Source: Alphaproteobacteria bacterium (lineage in GTDB: Bacteria > Pseudomonadota > Alphaproteobacteria > Geminicoccales > Geminicoccaceae). From it: a stretch of 64,000 bases of DNA. This document shows, piece after piece, positions 42,291-50,463 of this stretch; the stretch's first letter is position 1; each line of letters starts with the position of its first letter. The position numbers and the translations under genes are program-made. The notes under the pieces are model-generated. The model searched no databases, was not told the origin of the DNA, and saw only the letters and a list, made by a program, of their open reading frames with translations. Location: contig JALUAG010000027.1 of assembly GCA_027045875.1 (NCBI GenBank), forward strand, positions 1-64,000, given 5' to 3'.

Positions 42291-43986
42291 AGCCGTGGAC
42301 ACGGGCATGCCTCCCCTCTGGTCGGGCGAGCGGCGCCTCCAGTTCCTCCGCCTGACCGGCTACGGCATCCTCCAGGCGATGGCGGCGGTGATCGCGGCGC
42401 TCCTGGTGCGGGCCGGCTTCGACCGCATCGCCGATCCGGCCGCGGCGGGTTCCCTTTCCGTCCTGATCGGCGGCCTCGCTCTGGCGGCGGCGACGGTGGC
42501 GGGCCTGCGCTTTCTGGAGACGGTGGAGAGCGAGCGCCTCGGCCAGGGATACGTCCACGAGCTGCGCACCCGCCTCTTCGCCCATCTCCTGGAGCTCGGT
42601 CCCGAGGCCCGCCTGCCCTGCGGTCGCGGCGCCCTTCTCGTCCGCTTTTCCGGCGACCTCACGGCCCTCCGCCAATGGCTCGCCCGCGGCCTTGCCCGGC
42701 TGCTGGTGAGCGGCATCGCCGCCCTCGGCGCGATCGGCACGCTGCTGCTCCTGGAACCCGCTCTCGGCGCCGTGCTGCTGCTGGCGATCCTGACGGTCGC
42801 CGCGCCCGGTTTCCTGCTCGGCCGGACCCTCCGTCGGAGCGCCCGCAGGCTGCGCCGGGAACGCGGCCGGCTGGCCTCGCTGCTGGCCGACCGTCTGGGA
42901 GCGATGGCCACCGTGCTGGCCTTCGCGCGGACGGAACGGGAACGCCGCGCCGTCGCCCGCATCAGCGACCGCCTCCGCGAGCGGGCGATCGCCCGCGCCC
43001 GGGCGGCCGGCGCCCTGCGCGCCCTCGGTGAGGGCGGTGCGGTGGCGGGCATGGCGGTCGTGCTCGGCATCGGTGCCTGGCAGATCGGAATCGGCGCCAC
43101 CTCCCCGGGCGGAGTGGTGGGCGCCCTCGTGATCGTCGGCATCTTCACCCCCCGCCTGCGGGAGCTCGGCCGGGTCTGGGAATACTGGAACAACGCCACG
43201 GTGGCCCGCGAGAAGATTGAGCACCTCTTCGCCTGCGAGCCCCGGACCCGCAGGCGGACACGCCGTCTGCCGGCGGGCCCCGGCCGCCTCACCCTCGAGC
43301 GGCTGCGCTACGGTCGCCGCATCCGCGGCGTGACCGCCACCGTCGAGCCCGGCGCCCGCATCGCCCTTCTGGGCGCCAACGGTGCCGGCAAGACCACCCT
43401 GCTGATGCTGATGGGCGGCATCCTCGTCCCGGACCGCGGCCGGGTGCGGCTCGACGGGGTGGACATCGCCCGCCTGCGTCCGTCGGCGCGGCGGCGCGCG
43501 CTGGCCTTCGCGGGCGGCGGTTTTCCCCTGCTGCGGGGAAGCCTGCGGGACAACCTTCTCTACGGCAGCGGCAGGATCGCCGAAACGGAGCTGGCGGAGG
43601 TGGTGGAACGTACCGGCCTCGCCGAGCTCGTGGCCCGTCTGCGGCGCGGCCTCGACACGCCCCTCGCCGAGGCAGGAGGTGACCTCTCGGCCGGCGAGCG
43701 GATGCGCGTCATGCTCGCCCGCGCCTGGCTCGCGAAACCGCGGCTGCTGTTCCTGGACGAGCCGGAAACCGCCCTCGACGCCGCCGCCCTGCGCACGCTC
43801 GAGCGGCTGTTCGTCGAGTTCCCGGGAAGCATCCTGTTCGCCACCCACAGCCCCCGCCTCGCCCGTCTCGCGGACACCGCCTGGCGGCTCGAGACCGGCC
43901 GCCTCGCGGCGATCGACAGCCCGGCGACGTTGCTCGACGGCGAGCGGGCGGCTCCCCTTCCCCGCCCCCTCGAAGCCGTGTCGTGA
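42274..43986 (+). CDS. One-chain ABC exporter (permease plus ATPase)
   Basis: 570 residues if GTG 42274 is used, overlapping the NTPase by 17 bases; GTG 42295 or ATG 42307 are equally possible and ribosome sites are weak. The N-terminal 300 residues carry about five or six spans (MAAVIAALLVRAGF; LLLLEPALGAVLLLAIL and others). The ATPase has Walker A GANGAGKTTL, signature LSAGERMRVMLARA, Walker B RLLFLDEPE, D-loop and an H-loop in ATHS. The Q-loop reads GGGF rather than a clear Gln, which is odd. It may act as a homodimer. The exported compound is unknown; the NTPase and hydrolase next door may make or process it. Confidence 0.85.
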   Translation: MRWRPEAVDTGMPPLWSGERRLQFLRLTGYGILQAMAAVIAALLVRAGFDRIADPAAAGSLSVLIGGLALAAATVAGLRFLETVESERLGQGYVHELRTRLFAHLLELGPEARLPCGRGALLVRFSGDLTALRQWLARGLARLLVSGIAALGAIGTLLLLEPALGAVLLLAILTVAAPGFLLGRTLRRSARRLRRERGRLASLLADRLGAMATVLAFARTERERRAVARISDRLRERAIARARAAGALRALGEGGAVAGMAVVLGIGAWQIGIGATSPGGVVGALVIVGIFTPRLRELGRVWEYWNNATVAREKIEHLFACEPRTRRRTRRLPAGPGRLTLERLRYGRRIRGVTATVEPGARIALLGANGAGKTTLLMLMGGILVPDRGRVRLDGVDIARLRPSARRRALAFAGGGFPLLRGSLRDNLLYGSGRIAETELAEVVERTGLAELVARLRRGLDTPLAEAGGDLSAGERMRVMLARAWLAKPRLLFLDEPETALDAAALRTLERLFVEFPGSILFATHSPRLARLADTAWRLETGRLAAIDSPATLLDGERAAPLPRPLEAVS

Positions 43987-43987
43987 G

Positions 43988-44803
43988 ATGCAGGCGATGA
44001 AGCCCGTCTTCACCACCCCGCGCGAGGACGAACGCCTCGGCTACTGGCTGCAGGCGCCGCCGTCTCCCGGCGGCGGCGCGCCGATCCTGGTCGCAGTCCA
44101 CGGCATCTCCCGCAACGCCGCCGAACATGCCGAGGCCTTCCGCGCGGTGGCTGCCGAATGCGGCATGGCGCTGGTGGCGCCGCTGTTCCCCAGGGAGCTG
44201 TTCCCGGACTACCAGCGCCTCGGCCGACGGGGCCGCGGCCTGCGCGCCGATCTGGCGCTGGAGGCGATCCTGAGCGACGTCCGCCGCCGGCTCGGCATCG
44301 ACGACCGCCGGATCCATCTGTTCGGCTTTTCCGGCGGCGCCCAGTTCGCCCATCGCTACGCCCTTGCCTATCCGGAGCGGATCGCCGGCCTGATGCTGGC
44401 GGCGGCGGGCTGGTACACCCTGCCCGATCCCGCCCTGCCCTTCCCCCGTGGTCTCGCCCCCTGCGACCGTCTGCCGGATCTGCGCTTCTCCCTGCCGGCC
44501 TTCCTGCGCATTCCCATGACCGTGTTCGCCGGCGAGCTGGATACGCAGCGCGACGAAGCCCTCAACTGCGCTCGTCTCCTCGATCGTCGCCTGGGAAGCC
44601 ACCGTTTCGAGCGCGCCCGCCGCTGGGTGGAGCTGCTCGCGGCCGCCGCCGAGGAACTCGGCATCCCGGCCCGTCTGCGTTTCGTGCCCCTGCCCGGCTC
44701 CGATCACGAGTTCGCCACCTGCATCGCCCCCGATCGGGGTGATCTGCCGGGCAGGATGCGCGAATGCCTGGGGTCCGCCCCTTCCCCTCCCCTTGCTGCC
44801 TGA
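43988..44803 (+). CDS. Alpha/beta hydrolase (esterase/poly-type)
   Basis: 271 residues from ATG 43988, one base after the ABC stop. The nucleophile elbow is GFSGGAQFAHRYAL (Ser), the oxyanion region VAVHGISRNAAEHAEAFRAV, a candidate Asp in TVFAGELDTQRDEA, and His in PGSDHEFATC. It resembles dienelactone-hydrolase/PHB-depolymerase-like secreted esterases but has no signal peptide, so it is probably cytosolic. It is likely co-transcribed with the NTPase and ABC exporter. Confidence 0.82.
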   Translation: MQAMKPVFTTPREDERLGYWLQAPPSPGGGAPILVAVHGISRNAAEHAEAFRAVAAECGMALVAPLFPRELFPDYQRLGRRGRGLRADLALEAILSDVRRRLGIDDRRIHLFGFSGGAQFAHRYALAYPERIAGLMLAAAGWYTLPDPALPFPRGLAPCDRLPDLRFSLPAFLRIPMTVFAGELDTQRDEALNCARLLDRRLGSHRFERARRWVELLAAAAEELGIPARLRFVPLPGSDHEFATCIAPDRGDLPGRMRECLGSAPSPPLAA

Positions 44804-44833
44804 CTTCGAATGGACCTGCGAAGGAGACCCGAG

Positions 44834-45514
44834 ATGACCATCCGATCGCTGCGATACGCCCGCCTCGGCGGAGTCCTCCTGATCACCGCCACCCTCGCCG
44901 GCTGCCTCGGCAGCAAGGGCGAGATCCGGACCACCACCCTCGTGCCGGCACCGCTGCCCGCCTACCAGCAGGGCGATCTCTTCACCTACCGCGACGAGAA
45001 GGGAAGGACGGTGACCCGCGAGGTGGTGGCGAGCACCCCGGAGCGGACGGAATGGGTGACCGAGAGCGGCTACCGCTTCACCAAGGGGGCCGACATCTTC
45101 GTGCCCCAGCTCGCCTGGGAGGGGACCTCCAGTCGCGGGCGGGCGCTGTCGGTGAAGGTCGAAGGCGGACTGTGGCCGCTCGCCTACAGGAAGAGCAGCG
45201 CCATCACCATCGACTACGAGAAGACCGACAAGGAGACCGGCGCGGTCAGGCGTTATTCGGAACTCTGGCGCTGCCGGGTCAACAAGCCGCGCCGGTTCGA
45301 GGTCCCCGCCGGCGATTTCGACACCTACAAGGTGGTCTGCAAGCGCCATGATCCGGAAACCGACGCCGTGACCCGCACCCACATCTGGTATTACGCGCCG
45401 GCGCTCGGCCATTACGTGAAGCGGATCAAGAAATACGCCGACGGACGGCGCAAGGAGATCTCCCTCGTCTCCTGGCGGCGGGGCGAGCCGAAGCTGGCCG
45501 CCGCCGGCGGCTGA
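44834..45514 (+). CDS. Predicted outer-membrane lipoprotein
   Basis: 226 residues from ATG 44834 with a good AAGGAG ribosome site; 30 bases after the hydrolase. The lipobox is LAGC. The mature part is a soluble beta-rich domain with YQQGDLFTYRDEKGRTV, ALSVKVEGGLWPLAYRKSSA and WYYAPALGHYVKRIKKYADG, reminiscent of DUF3108-like lipoproteins. No function is known. Its lipidation makes it periplasm-facing, so it may complete an export route with the preceding ABC protein. Confidence 0.75.
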   Translation: MTIRSLRYARLGGVLLITATLAGCLGSKGEIRTTTLVPAPLPAYQQGDLFTYRDEKGRTVTREVVASTPERTEWVTESGYRFTKGADIFVPQLAWEGTSSRGRALSVKVEGGLWPLAYRKSSAITIDYEKTDKETGAVRRYSELWRCRVNKPRRFEVPAGDFDTYKVVCKRHDPETDAVTRTHIWYYAPALGHYVKRIKKYADGRRKEISLVSWRRGEPKLAAAGG

Positions 45515-45545
45515 GGCCCCGAAGCCGCGCCCTCTCCACCGAAGC

Positions 45546-45573
45546 GAACGGGCGGCCCGGAGGCTGCCCGTTC
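45546..45573. terminator. Hairpin between convergent lipoprotein and peroxiredoxin genes
   Basis: gaacgggcggcc and ggctgcccgttc pair with 11 of 12 bases around a CGGA loop, between the stops at 45514 and 45596. There is no T-tract, so it is a probable bidirectional transcript-end hairpin rather than a textbook terminator. Confidence 0.5.
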
Positions 45574-45595
45574 CGTGTCGGGGATCCGCGGCCCG

Positions 45596-46192
45596 TCAGG
45601 CGGCGAGTTCCTCGCCCACCCGTCCGACCAGCTCGAGCCCGGGCTTCAGGATCTTGTCGCCCGGTTTCCAGCCGGCCGGACAGGCAACACCGGGATTGGC
45701 GGCGACGAACTGGAAGGCCTCGATCTGACGTACCAGCTCGGCGGCGCTGCGGCCGACGTCGTACCAGGTGATCTCCTGCGCCCGCAGCACCCCTTCGGGA
45801 TCGAGGACGAAGGTGCCGCGGAGCGCGGTGCCGTCCTCCTCGTTGTAGATGCCGAAGCTGCGGGCGAGACGGCCCGTGTGGTCGGCGGCCAGCGGATAGC
45901 GGACGTCGGCCAGCAGCTTCTCGGCGTCGAGCCAGGCCTTGTGGGTGAAGACGGTGTCGGTGCTGATGCCGACGAGCGCCACCCCGAGCCCGGCCAGCTT
46001 CTCGTGATAGCGCGCATAGTCCGCGAGTTCGGTCGGGCAGACGAAGGTGAAATCGGCGGGATAGTAGACGAGGACCGTCCATTTGCCGGGCTGCGGCAGG
46101 GTGATCGGACCCTCGCTCCCGTCCTCCGGGAAATAGGCCGGAAGTACGGTCTCGGGCAGCTTCCGGCCGAGCGTGATGATACCTTCACTCAT
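45596..46192 (-). CDS. 2-Cys peroxiredoxin (AhpC/Prx type)
   Basis: 198 residues, typical. The peroxidatic Cys is in DFTFVCPTEL (C52) and the resolving Cys in NPGVACPAGW (C171). It reduces hydrogen and organic peroxides in the cytosol. AhpF or AhpD partners are not adjacent. It has an Irr-like palindrome about 130 bases upstream, fitting iron- or peroxide-linked control in alphaproteobacteria. Confidence 0.95.
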   Translation of the reverse strand: MSEGIITLGRKLPETVLPAYFPEDGSEGPITLPQPGKWTVLVYYPADFTFVCPTELADYARYHEKLAGLGVALVGISTDTVFTHKAWLDAEKLLADVRYPLAADHTGRLARSFGIYNEEDGTALRGTFVLDPEGVLRAQEITWYDVGRSAAELVRQIEAFQFVAANPGVACPAGWKPGDKILKPGLELVGRVGEELAA

Positions 46193-46318
46193 TCCTGCAA
46201 ACTCCTCCGTTCGTTGGCCGGCAGGGCGTCGCGACCCCTTCCGCCGTGCTCCACGTGCGCACCGGAAAGCCTTTCGCTCCCGGAGCCCCGCATCGCGCGG
46301 CAGCGATTCGACGACCCG

Positions 46319-46337
46319 TTTTGGAATGATTCTAAAA
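46319..46337. promoter_or_regulatory. Irr/ICE-like palindrome upstream of the peroxiredoxin
   Basis: TTTTGGAAT-G-ATTCTAAAA, a 9-1-9 inverted repeat with one mismatch, in an AT-rich patch. It matches the alphaproteobacterial iron-control element (TTTAGAAnnnTTCTAAA) recognised by Irr except for one A-to-G change. It lies 127 bases upstream of the peroxiredoxin start and 92 bases before the divergent DUF3553 gene. The regulator itself is not in the window. Confidence 0.6.
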
Positions 46338-46428
46338 GCCCTTTATGCGGCTGTTTCCGGGAGAGCAAGCCCGACCCCCGGGGCTGCGCCCGATTGTCCC
46401 ACCGGTCACCGCCTGATAGGCTCCCCGC

Positions 46429-46620
46429 ATGGACGGCTGCCTCTTCCTCGCCCCGGGAACGACGGTCCGCAACCCCCGCCGGCCGGATTGGGGGCTCGGG
46501 CAGGTGCAGTCGGTGATCGGCAGCCGGGTCACCGTCAATTTCGAGGAACGGGGCAAGCTGACCCTGGACATCCGCCATCTGCAGCTCGAGATCGTCGGCC
46601 CGCCCCGACCGCCCCGCTGA
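46429..46620 (+). CDS. DUF3553 small protein
   Basis: 63 residues forming one small SH3/Tudor-like domain: GTTVRNPRRPDWGLGQVQSV then RVTVNFEERGKLTL. The domain also occurs as a C-terminal part of UvrD-like proteins in alphaproteobacteria and may bind RNA polymerase or nucleic acid. It is 24 bases before a PfkB kinase gene. Function is unproven. Confidence 0.85.
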   Translation: MDGCLFLAPGTTVRNPRRPDWGLGQVQSVIGSRVTVNFEERGKLTLDIRHLQLEIVGPPRPPR

Positions 46621-46644
46621 TTCCGGTATCGCGGGAGGACCGGA

Positions 46645-47580
46645 ATGACGGTCGCCGTGCTCGGCAATGCCGCCATCGACATCGTCTTCGAGGTGGAGGC
46701 GGTCCCCCGCCCGGGCGCCTCGGTGACGGCGACGGGCCGGCGGATGGATCTCGGCGGCAAGGGGCTCAACCAGGCGATCGCCGCGAGGCGTGCCGGCGCC
46801 GAGGTCCACCTCTGCGCGGTGGTCGGCGAGGACGCCCACGGCGCGGCGATCGAACGGCGGCTGCGGGCGGAGGGGATCGACCCCGCCTGGCTGCTCCGCC
46901 GCGGCCGCCCCACCGACGAATCCCTGATCTTCCTCACCCCCGACGGCGAGAACGCCGTCCTCGGGGTCTCGCCGCCCGAAGGCGCGCTGGATCCCGGCGC
47001 CGCCCGCGCCTTCCTCCGCACCTTCGCCGCCGGCGATCTGCTGGTGATCGGCGGCACCCTCCTCCCCGCCACCCGGCGGGCCGCCCTCGAGACCGCGCGG
47101 CAACTGGGCATGAAGGTCCTGCTCAATCCGCCGCCGGCTCTCTCCGGGCCGCTTTCCCTCCCCGCTGCCGGGACGCTGGTGGCCAACCGCCGCGAGATCC
47201 GTCTTCTGGGCGGCGCCCCCGACATCGAGCGGGCCGCATCCCGGCTGCGGGCGGCGGGGATCGAGCGGATCGTCGTCACCCTCGGAGCCGGAGGCGCCGT
47301 CTGGTTCGAGGGTGACCTGCGCATCGCCGTACCGGCACCGCCGACCGAGGCGGTGGACACCACCGGAGCCGGCGATCTCCTGCTCGGCGTACTCGCCGCC
47401 GGGCTCGATCGCGGCCTTCCGCCCGCCGTCGCCCTGCGCCGGGCGGTGGCCGCCGCCTCCCTCTCGGTCGGCCGCCGCGGCACCCTCGCCTCCTTTCCGG
47501 ACCGGGCGGAGATGACGGCCCTGTTCGCCTCCCTCGAGAGGGAGGGCGAGGCGGTTGTCCACCCCGTTCCGCGGGAATAG
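46645..47580 (+). CDS. PfkB-family carbohydrate kinase (ribokinase-like)
   Basis: 311 residues. The N-terminal substrate motif is GNAAIDIVF, followed by MDLGGKGLNQAIAARRAGA (GGKGLNQA, typical of ribokinase). The C-terminal signature TGAGDLLLGVLAAGL carries the catalytic Asp. It phosphorylates a sugar or nucleoside with ATP; ribose is the best guess. A GGAGGA site precedes the ATG. It overlaps slightly with the possible start region of the next methyltransferase, which uses a downstream GTG instead. Confidence 0.88.
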   Translation: MTVAVLGNAAIDIVFEVEAVPRPGASVTATGRRMDLGGKGLNQAIAARRAGAEVHLCAVVGEDAHGAAIERRLRAEGIDPAWLLRRGRPTDESLIFLTPDGENAVLGVSPPEGALDPGAARAFLRTFAAGDLLVIGGTLLPATRRAALETARQLGMKVLLNPPPALSGPLSLPAAGTLVANRREIRLLGGAPDIERAASRLRAAGIERIVVTLGAGGAVWFEGDLRIAVPAPPTEAVDTTGAGDLLLGVLAAGLDRGLPPAVALRRAVAAASLSVGRRGTLASFPDRAEMTALFASLEREGEAVVHPVPRE

Positions 47581-47608
47581 GATCCCCGCTCCGGGGAGGT
47601 GCGGGTTC

Positions 47609-48403
47609 GTGCACGGGGAGACGCTTCAGTATCCCGAACATTTCCTCGACCGCCTGGAGGCGGTCTGGGGCGAGGGATTCCTCTCGCCGGGCGGCGCCGG
47701 AGAGGTGCGGGAGATCCTCCGCGGTCTCGATCCCTCGGGATGGCGGATCCTCGATGTCGGCTGCGGCACCGGCGGGCCGGCCTGCGTGCTGGCGGGCGAG
47801 CTGGGGGCCGCCGGCGTCCTCGGCATCGACGTCGAGCCGCAGATCCTGGCACGGGCGGAGCGGCGCGTCGCCGCCGCCGGGCTGGAGGGGAGGATCACCC
47901 TCCGCCTCGTGACACCGGGCCCGCTGCCCTTCGCCGACAGCGCCTTCGACTGCGTCTTCAGCAAGGATTCGCTGATCCACATCGCCGACAAGGAGGGGCT
48001 GTTCCGGGAGATCCTGCGGGTGCTGAAGCCCGGCGGCGTGTTCGCCGCCAGCGACTGGCTGGCCGGCGAGAACGCGGCGGCGGATCCCGCCATGCGCCGC
48101 TTCCTCGCGATCGAGCCCCTCGATTTCCGGATGGCCACCGCGGCCGAGACCGAAGCGGCGCTGCGGCGCTCCGGCTTCGTCCGGGTGACGAGCCGCGACC
48201 GCGGCGGCTGGTACGCGCGCGAGGTGCGGCGCGAGACCGCCCGTATCGAGGGACCCCTGCGCGAGCGGGTGATCGAAATGGTCGGCGAGGAGATCTACCA
48301 CCACTGGGTCGCGGTCCGCCGCGCCCTCGCCGATGCGGTGCGATCGGGCGCCCTGCGGCCGACCCATCTGCGCGGCTTCAAGCCCGCCGATGGGCGTGGC
48401 TGA
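47609..48403 (+). CDS. SAM methyltransferase, phosphoethanolamine N-methyltransferase-like
   Basis: 264 residues from a GTG at 47609, 9 bases after GGGGAGG; an upstream ATG at 47555 would overlap the kinase. It starts GETLQYPEHFLDRLEAVWGE, has SAM motif ILDVGCGTGGPACVL, the IDVEPQILARAERR segment and DCVFSKDSLIHIADKEGLFREI, which is the signature of plant/nematode-type phosphoethanolamine methyltransferases. Choline or phosphatidylcholine synthesis is possible; no other choline genes are adjacent. Its 3' end overlaps the cytochrome gene by 14 bases. Confidence 0.8.
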   Translation: MHGETLQYPEHFLDRLEAVWGEGFLSPGGAGEVREILRGLDPSGWRILDVGCGTGGPACVLAGELGAAGVLGIDVEPQILARAERRVAAAGLEGRITLRLVTPGPLPFADSAFDCVFSKDSLIHIADKEGLFREILRVLKPGGVFAASDWLAGENAAADPAMRRFLAIEPLDFRMATAAETEAALRRSGFVRVTSRDRGGWYAREVRRETARIEGPLRERVIEMVGEEIYHHWVAVRRALADAVRSGALRPTHLRGFKPADGRG

Positions 48404-49943
48404 ACCCTCCTTCCGCCGCCGGCTCGCGCCGCTTTTCGGGATGTTCCTCCTGCTGCTGGCGGTGGCGACGGCGCGGCCGACGAAGGCGGCCGATCCCGAC
48501 GTGCGCTGCGAGGGCTGCCACGCCGGCGGGCCGCGTCTCGTCACCGACCCCCGCACCGGTACCGTCCGCGACATCGCGGTCGCGATCCCGGAGCTGCAGC
48601 GCTCCGCACACGGCCCCCTCGCCTGCCGCGACTGCCATAGCGGGCGCTTCACCGTCTTTCCCCATCCCCGCGATCGCACGACCCGCGCCTGCGGCGACTG
48701 CCATCCCCGCAGGGGAAAGGGCGCGCAGGCCGACGCGGCCTACGATTTTCCCCGTATCGCCCGGGAGTTCGGGGTTTCCGCTCATGCCGGGGTGAAGGGG
48801 TTCCGCTGCGAATCCTGCCACGCCCCGCACGCCGTCCGCACCCTCGCCTCCTTCGCCACCACCCGGGCCGCCCTCGCCCATCAGAACGGCCCCTGTCTCG
48901 CCTGCCACCGCCGCGATGCCGGGGATCCCCTCGCCGATCCCTCGAAGCGCGGACTCGCCCTCGACCACGCCTTCCTTCCCCGCCCCCTCCGCCATCTCCG
49001 GAGCACCCGCTGCGTCGACTGCCATCGCGAGGGAAAGGCGGCGGTGTCCCACCATCTGCCGACGGGTGCGGCGACGGCGCGGCTCTGCACCACCTGCCAC
49101 CGCCGGGATTCGCTCCTCCTCGCCGGGCTCTACCGCCATCGTCCCCGGCAGGGGACGGTACTCGGCTTCACCGCGCCGGCGATCCTGGAGGACGCCTACG
49201 TGACGGGGGCGACCCGGAGCCTTCCCCTCGATCTCCTCACCTACGCTGCGGGCGGCGGCGTGCTGCTGCTGGCCGGCGCCTACGGCCTCCGGCGCCGCGG
49301 GCGGCGGCCGCCCGCCGATCCCGGTCCGCCGCTGCCCGCCTGGCTGCGGCTGTGGCATGCGGCGACCGCCCTCCTGTTCCTGCTCCTGCTGGCCACCGGG
49401 GCGGTGCTGCATTTCGGCCTCGGCGGCTACCGGGCGGCGGTGCGGCTGCACGAATGGGGCGGCATCCTGCTCGCCGCCCTCTGGATCCCGCATCTGGTCT
49501 GGCTGGCGGCGGGCGGGTTCGGAGCCCGCTACCGGCCTTCCGGCGAGGGCCCCGGCGTCCGTTCGCTGCTGCGCGCCCATCTGCGGGCACTCGCCGCCGG
49601 CGAGCCGCTGCCCGCCGCCGGCCCGGACGGCGAGATCAACGCCCTGCGGGCGTCGGTCTACAGGGCGACGATCCTCGTCACGGTCCCGCTCCTGATCCTC
49701 ACCGGACTCCTCTATCTGGCGCCGGAACGGATGCCCGAGCGCATCCTCGGGCTGGACGGGCTGTGGCCGGCGGCCCTCCTCCACCATTTCCTGGCGGTGG
49801 CGGCCTTCCTCTTCCTGCTCGCCCACCTCTTCATGGTCGCCTTCGGCCCGGCGCCGGCGGCCCGCCTGCGCCGCATCTTCGGGCCGGTTCAGCCGGGACG
49901 GCGGCGGACGACCTCCAGCTCCGGCACCGCCCCGTCCCCGTAG
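48390..49943 (+). CDS. Seven-haem cytochrome c fused to cytochrome b561-like membrane domain
   Basis: 517 residues from ATG 48390. A signal/anchor at about 12-33 is followed by a periplasmic domain with seven CxxCH haem sites: CEGCH, CRDCH, CGDCH, CESCH, CLACH, CVDCH and CTTCH. The C-terminal 250 residues hold about four or five membrane spans with His pairs (WHAATALLFLLLLATGAVLH, RLHEWGGILLAALWIPHLVW, LLHHFLAVAAFLFLLAHLF) like thiosulfate/formate cytochrome b subunits. One chain can therefore move electrons from quinol to a periplasmic multihaem wire. Its 3' end runs 55 bases into folB on the other strand. Partner reductase is not in the window. Confidence 0.88.
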   Translation: MGVAEPSFRRRLAPLFGMFLLLLAVATARPTKAADPDVRCEGCHAGGPRLVTDPRTGTVRDIAVAIPELQRSAHGPLACRDCHSGRFTVFPHPRDRTTRACGDCHPRRGKGAQADAAYDFPRIAREFGVSAHAGVKGFRCESCHAPHAVRTLASFATTRAALAHQNGPCLACHRRDAGDPLADPSKRGLALDHAFLPRPLRHLRSTRCVDCHREGKAAVSHHLPTGAATARLCTTCHRRDSLLLAGLYRHRPRQGTVLGFTAPAILEDAYVTGATRSLPLDLLTYAAGGGVLLLAGAYGLRRRGRRPPADPGPPLPAWLRLWHAATALLFLLLLATGAVLHFGLGGYRAAVRLHEWGGILLAALWIPHLVWLAAGGFGARYRPSGEGPGVRSLLRAHLRALAAGEPLPAAGPDGEINALRASVYRATILVTVPLLILTGLLYLAPERMPERILGLDGLWPAALLHHFLAVAAFLFLLAHLFMVAFGPAPAARLRRIFGPVQPGRRRTTSSSGTAPSP

Positions 49944-50263
49944 ACCTCCGGCTTGCGGATGCGGACCCGGCAGGCCTCCACCTTGGGGTCCGCGAAGCAG
50001 ACGGCGATCAGATCCTCGGCCAGCTCCTCGAGGAGTCCGGTGTGCGGCCGCCGCGGCCAGACTTCCGTGAGGTGACGGTGGATGCGGTCGTAGTCCAGGC
50101 ATTCCGCGAGCCCGCCGCCCCGATAGCCCCGGTGCCGGCGCCAGAGCTCGACATCGACGATCACCGTCTGGGGCGCCGCCCGCTCCCTTTCGAGCAGCCC
50201 CAGGCGCACCGGCACCGCCACGTTCCGCAGCGCCACGCACTGCCGGTCCCCCGCCTCCCGCAT
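49889..50263 (-). CDS. folB: Dihydroneopterin aldolase
   Basis: 124 residues from ATG 50263. It has NVAVPVRLGLLERERAAPQTV (the substrate Glu near GLLERER), DVELWRRH, CLDYDRIHRHL, and LLEELAEDLIAVCFAD, typical of FolB/FolX. It splits dihydroneopterin to 6-hydroxymethyl-dihydropterin and glycolaldehyde in folate synthesis. A longer frame starts at 50374 but its extra part is not family-like. It converges on and overlaps the cytochrome gene. Confidence 0.85.
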   Translation of the reverse strand: MREAGDRQCVALRNVAVPVRLGLLERERAAPQTVIVDVELWRRHRGYRGGGLAECLDYDRIHRHLTEVWPRRPHTGLLEELAEDLIAVCFADPKVEACRVRIRKPEVYGDGAVPELEVVRRRPG

Positions 50264-50463
50264 CGCCCGCGCTCCGCTCCTCACGAGGAAGCGACGACCG
50301 GATCGGAGCTGCCGCCGACGACGATGATCTTCATCTCCCGCATCTTTTTCCTTCACGCTCCCCTCCGCAGGCATTATGGGGGAAGACTGGACGAGGGTCT
50401 AAGACGGTCCGGCACGACGGCCCCGTCCGCGAGAACATCTCGGCCTCGGGGAGACGGAAGCGA

